From Bacteroides sp. 51 (GTDB lineage Bacteria > Bacteroidota > Bacteroidia > Bacteroidales > Bacteroidaceae): 64,000 nucleotides of DNA. The notes under the pieces are model-generated. The model had not been told where the DNA came from. It saw only the letters and a list, made by a program, of their open reading frames with translations, and made no database searches. A program made the position numbers and the translations under genes. Where the stretch lies: positions 1 through 64,000 of the forward strand of contig NZ_QVMI01000002.1 of NCBI RefSeq assembly GCF_010500965.1. The letters are read 5' to 3'. Of this stretch, positions 58,664-64,000 are shown piece by piece (positions within the stretch are counted from its first letter, which is position 1; every line of letters begins with the position of its first letter).

Positions 58664-59939
58664 TGTTACTTTCTACAAATATGCAAACCTTTGTTCTACT
58701 CCGATTTCAACAAAGTGTTTCTCCGGCACGTCCCCTATCTTTTCCAATAGGGCAGCTAACATTCAGGCGGGAGGCGGCTGGTGATTTTGGGTATAACATT
58801 GGCAATACTCTTTTCCCAAGCTCCGTACAGGCTGTTTTTCCTGTATAGTGTATTTTATCTCCGGGTGCAACTGGGCACACTTATGGCATTATTCTTACAC
58901 GTCCTTATTTTGTACTGAAACTCCCAAAATTTAACGTTTCATGTACACGGTTACAAAGTACACGTACTTTCACCGTTCCGGCTTGCTACATTGGTTTGTA
59001 GTTCCGCGTAGTGTGGTTATTTAACACATTCTTTAATCGCTCCATAGCGAACGGACGTTTTTTGATTTTCCAGAGTTCAAAAAAATGTTTCCAATAAAAA
59101 AACTCTTTTGTTTCTGCCTTTTGGCGTTTTGCTTTTCTTTTCTTAATTCTGTTTTAGTTTCACATTCTGTTTTTTCTGTTTCCGTTCGGCTTGTTTTTTG
59201 CCGTTTGGTTACATGACTATTATAACGAATGATTTTAAAACATGAAAGAAAATTCAAAAAAATATTTTTAGACTAAATGATTTTTGAGCGTGTTTTTTAG
59301 TGGATATAATCGCGCGCGTACATGAGTCTAACTTGTTGAATATCAACAACTAACGTTTTATTTGAATTTTGATGAAAAAAAGTGTTTTTGCATAAAACAC
59401 AAAAGAACCGGTTATTTATATGTGTTATAGTTATTTATTTTGATATTCGTATTTGATTCTATTTGAATATCAGTTAATTACGTTTATTACTATCTTTACT
59501 TATTTGCTTTAAATATTTAATCATGCTTTCAATTTGTTACTATTAATGTTTGATATTCTTGTTTTAGCTTCACTTTATATAAAAGTGAACTGTTTAACGC
59601 GTTGAAAATCAGGGCTATAATAATTTTAAAAAGAAAGGGGTGGGTATCCACCTGGGTGCGGATTCGATATTTGTCCTCGGGGTGATTTGTCAAGTTTCAT
59701 TTTTTGAGGAGTCTAAAAATGGAAATCAGTTTGAAAAATGTGAAATCCTCGAAAAAAAGCACCTTTTTGTAAGCCTGGATTACATAAAGGTGGCTTGTCT
59801 TGTTCTTGGCTTTTTCTATCTACCTTCTGTATATCCTTTTCTTTATATATTCTCCTTAGATAGATTTTATGTTACTCGTTGAAAATGTAATAATTAGAAT
59901 TTCCATATTGCTATTTTAATATGGTTTAAAACACTGTAT
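58664..59939. other. 1.3-kb region without a supported gene
   Basis: Contains only inverted repeats: CCCTAT/ATAGGG (58733-58752), TACAGG/CCTGTA near 58827-58846, TTGTTGA/TCAACAA (59333-59349), GTGTTTT/AAAACAC (59382-59400) and TTCACTTT/AAAGTGAA (59569-59589). The part from 59250 is very AT-rich with an isolated CGCGCGCG stretch at 59311. This combination would fit a replication origin or a regulatory RNA locus, but no iteron array is evident. Open frames here look random. Confidence 0.4.
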
Positions 59940-60128
59940 ATGTTATCACTGGAAAACTGCAGTGGAAAATATGATTCTGTTTGTTATATCTTGTTTATGA
60001 TTAGCCTGCTGTTACTTATTTGTTCAGTTCTTCTTTTGAAACGAATGATTGAAAAGTTTGTCTTTGATTTCATTGTTTTTCTTCAAATTACGCTATATTT
60101 GTTCCCAACAGTAATTTCTAACTTTAAA

Positions 60129-61232
60129 ATGAAATCCAGCAAAGAGATCACGTCCTATCTCAGTAAATTTGTAACAGCAAAGGAGGACAGACGAAAAATA
60201 ATGCTCTTCTTGAAGGAGAAGGGGTTGGGTGATAGTTTTCCCAGAAAGAAGAAGAAAACTATCACGTTTGAGGAGTTTGAGTCCTGGTTTTATGGATATA
60301 CACCTCAAAAGGGAGATTGCATAGAATCTGGTGGCGTTTGGGGGATAATTCAGGATATCCAATCGGATGTGGTATATTTGGGAATATCAGTTGTCAATGG
60401 CAGCTTGAATCAGACCATCAAAAAATTAGCTGTCTCTGAAATATATCAGGCTTGTGCCCAAAAGATACTGCTTATGCAGAACTTAATGTTTCAGAAAAAA
60501 CTGTCTTGGAGCCGGTTTCACAACAAGGTTGTCCCTTCAAAGAAAATTTCCCGGAATGATTTTGTGAGAATAACACGATTGGGGCAGAAGTTGGGACTTG
60601 GCATTTTCAAAGAGAACCTGAAGGGTGATATTATTTTATTTGTGTATCTTCAAACCAAGACTGGCCGGGAGATGGACTATTCTCTCTCTATAAATATTGG
60701 TAAAGAGGAGGATTACCAAATTGAAATGATCTCTCCGGAAGAACGATATGATCTGATTGAAGAACTGGCGGCCTGCCATAAAGTTTGGAATGGACATTTT
60801 GAGCGTGTAGAACCAATAAATTGGAAAGCTGATTCTGGCGATTATTATTACTACATTAACGAAACAAGTGAAATTATCCGTGATGTAGAATCTGATAGAC
60901 AAAAAGACCTGAAACGGTTACGTGGGTATAACTACTATCGTAAAATGGATAATGCCAGAGTTGTTTTAGATTTAATGAAAAAAATCTGGCTGGATATGTA
61001 TGGTTCCTCTTCTGATATAAAAATGATTGGTAAGACATACTTCTACATCAATGAAAACCTGAATGTTGTTTCTAAACCCGATAATGGTAAGCCAAAAGAT
61101 TTAAGCCGTTATTGCGGTCGCAATTATTTTAGAACAGAGGCTGACGCATTGAAGGCTACCTATGAAATGATTGAGTTACGAAAGAAGCAACTCGTAGAAA
61201 CTAAAATCCCATCTATAAAAAAGAGACGTTGA
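60129..61232 (+). CDS. Hypothetical protein with two C-terminal repeats
   Basis: Not recognised overall. Two tandem units occupy the last 110 residues: YYYINETSEIIRDVESDRQK, then DLKRLRGYNYYRKMDNA, and YFYINENLNVVSKPDNGKPK, then DLSRYCGRNYFRTEADA. They are a motif seen in many phage and element proteins, where it ends in NYF-T-EEA. The rest is mixed alpha/beta. I chose the ATG at MKSSKEITSYL. The frame is open for 63 further codons that would add a hydrophobic helix (ILFMISLLLLICSVLLL), so a membrane-anchored longer form is possible. Confidence 0.6.
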   Translation: MKSSKEITSYLSKFVTAKEDRRKIMLFLKEKGLGDSFPRKKKKTITFEEFESWFYGYTPQKGDCIESGGVWGIIQDIQSDVVYLGISVVNGSLNQTIKKLAVSEIYQACAQKILLMQNLMFQKKLSWSRFHNKVVPSKKISRNDFVRITRLGQKLGLGIFKENLKGDIILFVYLQTKTGREMDYSLSINIGKEEDYQIEMISPEERYDLIEELAACHKVWNGHFERVEPINWKADSGDYYYYINETSEIIRDVESDRQKDLKRLRGYNYYRKMDNARVVLDLMKKIWLDMYGSSSDIKMIGKTYFYINENLNVVSKPDNGKPKDLSRYCGRNYFRTEADALKATYEMIELRKKQLVETKIPSIKKRR

Positions 61233-61363
61233 TTCTTTTGGGAAGGGTTCCTCTCTCCTTTGTTTCAAATCATAAAAATGGAATCTAAAGGGATAGATAT
61301 AATAATCCAATGAGAATGTTGTGTTATACTGGATTTCCTTTATTCCTAAAATTCCCAAAAAAT

Positions 61364-61386
61364 GAGAAACGCCGTAGGCGATTCTC
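61364..61386 (+). terminator. Intrinsic terminator after the repeat protein gene
   Basis: Stem GAGAAaCGCC / GGCGaTTCTC with a GTA loop, followed by TTATTATTTCTTTTTGC. It is GC-rich at the loop end and followed by a T-rich tract on the plus strand, 132 bases after the stop codon. Confidence 0.75.
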
Positions 61387-61554
61387 TTATTATTTCTTTT
61401 TGCTTCTTTTTCTTATTTATAAAGAAAAAGAAGATTATAAATTCTTTATTCTTTATTATTATATATACTACATATATTTCAAGGGGGTATCCGGTGTGTT
61501 TTCATGCCAGATGATATAACCTAAATATAAGGTGGTAAAATACAAATAAAAAAA

Positions 61555-61582
61555 GGCTACTCTCTTTTTCCAGAAAGCAGCC
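61555..61582 (-). terminator. Intrinsic terminator of the winged-helix gene
   Basis: On the minus strand GGCTGCTTTC pairs with GAGAGTAGCC (10 bp including two G-T pairs), followed by a run of seven T. It lies 48 bases after the stop codon of the minus-strand gene and faces the plus-strand terminator at 61364. Confidence 0.78.
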
Positions 61583-61629
61583 CTTGATTGCAGGTTGGGT
61601 TACAATTTTACGTCCCTAAAAGGACTCAG

Positions 61630-62070
61630 CTAATGATGTAGTTCTAATTCTTCCAGTTCTTCATCAGTAATACTCATAATATCCCTGTTTTCTTTCATAA
61701 ACTTGGTTTCACAAAAGGATATCAGCCTGTTTACATTTCTGGTAGAGGACAGTATTACCCCCAACCTATCATAAACAGGTTTGTTTAGTGAATAGTAGAC
61801 TCTATTCCCGGCTTCATTTACAGATTTATCTATCAATCCCATCTGTACCAGCTTTTTTGCAGCCCGGTCAAATGCATATTCGGTAAGTCCCATACGTTTC
61901 ATGTACTCTGCTTTACTCCAGTTTATGTCATTCCCATATCGTTTCAGATAGTCAAAATCTACCATGTGTATAAGGAACCTTTCCTGGGTTGGCGAAAGTA
62001 AATATGAAAATCCAATAGGAATTTTCACGTAATAGACCCTTTGGCGTTTTACTGTATCTGATTCTGTCAT
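61630..62070 (-). CDS. Winged-helix protein, 146 residues
   Basis: Residues 24-90 fit a winged helix (LLSPTQERFLIHMVDFDYL, WSKAEYMKRMGLTEYAFDRA, AAKKLVQMGLIDKSV, then RVYYSLNKPVY), similar to replication initiators and MarR-like regulators. The C-terminus is helical and acidic (ITDEELEELELHH). It could be a plasmid/element replication or regulatory protein. Family not identified. It ends upstream of a clear minus-strand terminator. Confidence 0.68.
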   Translation of the reverse strand: MTESDTVKRQRVYYVKIPIGFSYLLSPTQERFLIHMVDFDYLKRYGNDINWSKAEYMKRMGLTEYAFDRAAKKLVQMGLIDKSVNEAGNRVYYSLNKPVYDRLGVILSSTRNVNRLISFCETKFMKENRDIMSITDEELEELELHH

Positions 62071-62105
62071 TTATCAATTCCTTTCATACAGTTCTCTCTG
62101 TCTGC

Positions 62106-62291
62106 CTATAACATAGATTCATTAATGTAGAAAAACTTTATTTTCCCTTTTACCATGGGCTTATAAACGCTAAATCCCAGTTCACGTGCGTATTTGCCAA
62201 CTGAAACTTTATTGGGAACTTTGATAGAGTTTTCCACCATGTGCGCTTCCATTTCTTCAAATGTCATTCTTTTCTTTAGCTGTCTTTTCAT
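62106..62291 (-). CDS. Small basic hypothetical protein, 61 residues
   Basis: Not recognised. Basic N-terminus (MKRQLKKRMTFEEMEAHMVE), then a region (SVGKYARELGFSVYKPMVKG) compatible with a short helix-turn-helix, ending in beta strands (KIKFFYINESML). I chose the ATG at MKRQLKKR over a TTG eight codons upstream. It lies 35 bases upstream of the winged-helix gene and may regulate it. Confidence 0.55.
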   Translation of the reverse strand: MKRQLKKRMTFEEMEAHMVENSIKVPNKVSVGKYARELGFSVYKPMVKGKIKFFYINESML

Positions 62292-62423
62292 CGAATTAAT
62301 GTTTAGTGAATACAATTCATAATCGATTAAGAATAGATCAGTGTAGATAGGAAAGTTTGTCTATGGCTAGAAAAATGAACCAATTCAACTTTAGGCGTAA
62401 GAGTGATTCTTTAGCTATGAATC

Positions 62424-63044
62424 TTAATCTCTTCTCCCCATCTCACTGAGTTTGTGCAGAATGAGTATAACAACCGGTATGTTTCTTGGATCAGCCCATT
62501 GTCGTGCTACATTCCAACTAATTGACTTTCCGAACTCAAAGGTTTCCATTGTTATTGTATGGTATGATAATTTCCCTTCCATCGGTTTAAGTCCCAGAGG
62601 GTGAAGTTTGCAAAGCCCATCTTCTCGCTGAAAAACACATCTTCCGTTTTCTGTTTTTATTTGTATCATGGGGATTGGCGGACATTCTCCTAGTGTAGCC
62701 CCGACCATCCAAACAGTTTTCTTAAGCTCATTTATGAATCCGGCATCAATCAGCCTAAGTATATCTTTTGGTGTTCCCAGGCAGGGAGTCTTACATTGCT
62801 CTTTACAATCATCACAACTACATTCTGTTTTTTCTCTGCCGGATTTCTTAGAGATTTTTTCTAATAGTTCATCTTCATTGTAAAATTCCTCCTTTAGCAA
62901 CTCATTACTAGCCATTTTACTCCTGAGCAGTTCAACTTCCTCTCCGATTATTTTTTCTATTATCCCTTCAGTTTCTTCATTAGGTAATTTGGTAATTTCA
63001 ATACCTTCTCTTGTTACTTTGATTGCTACTATTCTTGCTTTCAT
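62424..63044 (-). CDS. YkgJ-like cysteine-cluster protein
   Basis: A cluster of cysteines (CSCDDCKEQCKTPCLGTPKD, about 76-95) followed by CPPIP and CVFQREDGLCKLHPLG (about 135-150) resembles the YkgJ/Fe-S-or-zinc cysteine-cluster family. The N-terminal 60 residues are acidic and helical. Family members bind metals; their biological role is unknown. It starts 15 bases after the stop codon of the antirepressor gene, suggesting they are co-transcribed. Confidence 0.7.
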   Translation of the reverse strand: MKARIVAIKVTREGIEITKLPNEETEGIIEKIIGEEVELLRSKMASNELLKEEFYNEDELLEKISKKSGREKTECSCDDCKEQCKTPCLGTPKDILRLIDAGFINELKKTVWMVGATLGECPPIPMIQIKTENGRCVFQREDGLCKLHPLGLKPMEGKLSYHTITMETFEFGKSISWNVARQWADPRNIPVVILILHKLSEMGRRD

Positions 63045-63059
63045 AGTTTGTAATTTATT

Positions 63060-64000
63060 TTAGTTATGTTTATTACGATACAGGTCTAACACAAATTCTC
63101 TACCGATTTTGGACCATCGTTTAGTCTTTCCAACCTGGTACAGCTTTCCGGTTTTGGGGTAAGTCCAGTAATATGGGTGATCCACTTGGAGAGATTTATA
63201 ATTAGGATACGCTTCATAATATTTTCCATTCCACCGGACTATTTTCTCTTCACGAAGGAATGAGTAAAGGTGAACCGTTGAAATTCGAAGCTCCTCTGCA
63301 ATGATAGAAGTTTTAAAACTATCCCTGTTCTCTATAAAATCATCATAAAATTCTACTTTGGGCCTGTCTTCTTCGATTTTTTGATTTTGTTTTTCAATAT
63401 ATTCTTCTTGTTCTATAATCTGCAATAACGCTTCTTTATAGGTTGCCGGAACCTGTTTTTGTATTCCATACGATGTGCTAAACACCTGTTCTTCGGGTTG
63501 ATTGAGTACTGTCATACCGGTAGTCAGCAACTCTTCCATCTTGGAATTACACCAAATAGAAAATTCCGGCGACAACCACCGTGCGAAATCCATGACCAGG
63601 TGTTGCTCTATCCAGGTTACCCCCATGGCCCCCCTGCTTGTTTTTACCTGATTTTCAAGGTTCTCAGATTTTCCCTGTTCAATAAGCGAATTCCTGAACC
63701 GGTTTGTCTCCGCTAAGTTGAGCCAATCCCGAGGTGTCTTCCCGAATGATCTAGCCATTTCTGTAGCATTGAAATAAGTGGCGCCATTATCCGACTTGAC
63801 CGATATTTGTCGATCTTGATAGTGGAGTAGAATTAAGTCATTCGATTCTTCTTTCTTTGATATTTCTTCCTCCTTTCTTTTTTCCAGTTTATTAATAATC
63901 CTGATGTGTTGGGACTGAGCTTTTACAGGTAGTGCTCCTGCCCATTCCAGTAGCTCTTCGCAAACTTTAGCAATCTTCTTGTTTTCCTTTCCGACTCTTT
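63060..64000 (-). CDS. KilA-N/KilAC antirepressor, running off the window edge
   Basis: Phage-type antirepressor. The KilA-N core NGATYFNATEMARSFGKTPR, then DWLNLAETNRFRNSLIE, is visible; the ATG inside it (MARSFG) is not the real start. The frame stays open upstream through a charged helix (NKLEKRKEEEISKKEE) and beyond 64000, so the N-terminus is missing. The C-terminal KilAC part (about the last 110 residues, RPKVEFYDDFIENRDSFKTS, STVHLYSFLREEKIVRWNGK) is complete. Such proteins relieve repression of phage or element genes. Confidence 0.85.
   Translation of the reverse strand, partial: RVGKENKKIAKVCEELLEWAGALPVKAQSQHIRIINKLEKRKEEEISKKEESNDLILLHYQDRQISVKSDNGATYFNATEMARSFGKTPRDWLNLAETNRFRNSLIEQGKSENLENQVKTSRGAMGVTWIEQHLVMDFARWLSPEFSIWCNSKMEELLTTGMTVLNQPEEQVFSTSYGIQKQVPATYKEALLQIIEQEEYIEKQNQKIEEDRPKVEFYDDFIENRDSFKTSIIAEELRISTVHLYSFLREEKIVRWNGKYYEAYPNYKSLQVDHPYYWTYPKTGKLYQVGKTKRWSKIGREFVLDLYRNKHN

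Noticed and set aside
58663-58848. 61-residue frame after the strong promoter
   Set aside because: It would start at the predicted transcription start and has no domain or codon character; noncoding RNA preferred.
59033-59257. 74-residue Lys/Thr/Glu-rich frame
   Set aside because: It is the reverse of a pyrimidine-rich low-complexity stretch (CTTTTGT-like repeats).
61310-61519. 69-residue frame rich in Phe/Tyr/Lys
   Set aside because: It runs through the terminator hairpin and an AT-only stretch.
1-64000. CRISPR array, insertion sequences, rRNA or complete tRNA genes
   Set aside because: I saw no regularly spaced 25-40 bp repeats with spacers, no transposase with terminal repeats, and no intact rRNA or tRNA.

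Overview
The window looks like accessory DNA from a Bacteroidales genome (Bacteroides, Phocaeicola or Parabacteroides type) or one of its plasmids. The grounds are low-GC DNA, start codons without a strong Shine-Dalgarno, several Bacteroides-style -7 boxes of the form TAnnTTTG, and families typical of that order (MobV relaxase with coiled-coil tail, PcfJ-like protein, CHC2/TOPRIM mini-primase, RepA-like ATPase, YopX, DUF4884 lipoprotein). No rRNA, ribosomal-protein or core metabolic operon is visible, and no complete tRNA.

Left part (1-27 kb): a ParA/ribbon-helix-helix partition operon that also carries a short-chain dehydrogenase, a decayed RecD2-like helicase, and a Septu-like PtuA/PtuB defence pair. 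Next come a serine-recombinase-like protein beside a dense repeat block and a four-gene operon with a lipoprotein and a membrane protein. A mobilization module follows (wing-helix protein, hairpin-rich candidate oriT, MobV relaxase, OmpA-like protein, truncated PRTase and PcfJ). A HipBA toxin-antitoxin pair and an AbiE-type system come next. The AbiE cassette lies between two 174-bp direct copies of the 3' end of the neighbouring primase gene, and its toxin gene has a frameshift in the active-site region. The module ends with primase, RepA-like ATPase, two excisionase-like proteins plus a decayed third copy, an 11-bp-phased repeat array, a membrane coiled-coil protein, a tyrosine integrase and a helix-turn-helix protein. 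I read 8-27 kb as a patchwork integrative/mobilizable element whose right end is near 27.2 kb.

Middle (27-40 kb): an RNase H-like protein, a PAPS-reductase-like PP-loop enzyme divergent from a KAP-family NTPase, and an AAA ATPase/DUF4276 TOPRIM-like pair. These are followed by an operon with a 1043-residue adenine methyltransferase-helicase fusion and a 610-residue repeat protein, and by a minimal tyrosine recombinase. This looks like a defence/anti-defence island.

Right part (40-58 kb): about thirty small, tightly packed, almost all minus-strand genes. Most are unrecognised, many are acidic, and six encode Cys4 zinc ribbons. They are accompanied by YopX, DUF3310, a YubB-like protein and a large LPD1-type protein with an HExxH motif. 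This is the architecture of a plasmid or phage early/leading region. A Fic protein with its own putative operator follows.

The last 6 kb hold several unexplained noncoding structures: a 208-bp multi-hairpin block, a tRNA-like fold, a 13-bp perfect inverted repeat and a near-consensus promoter with no convincing gene. After these come a repeat-domain protein, a winged-helix protein, a cysteine-cluster protein and a KilA-N/KilAC antirepressor that runs off the window edge.
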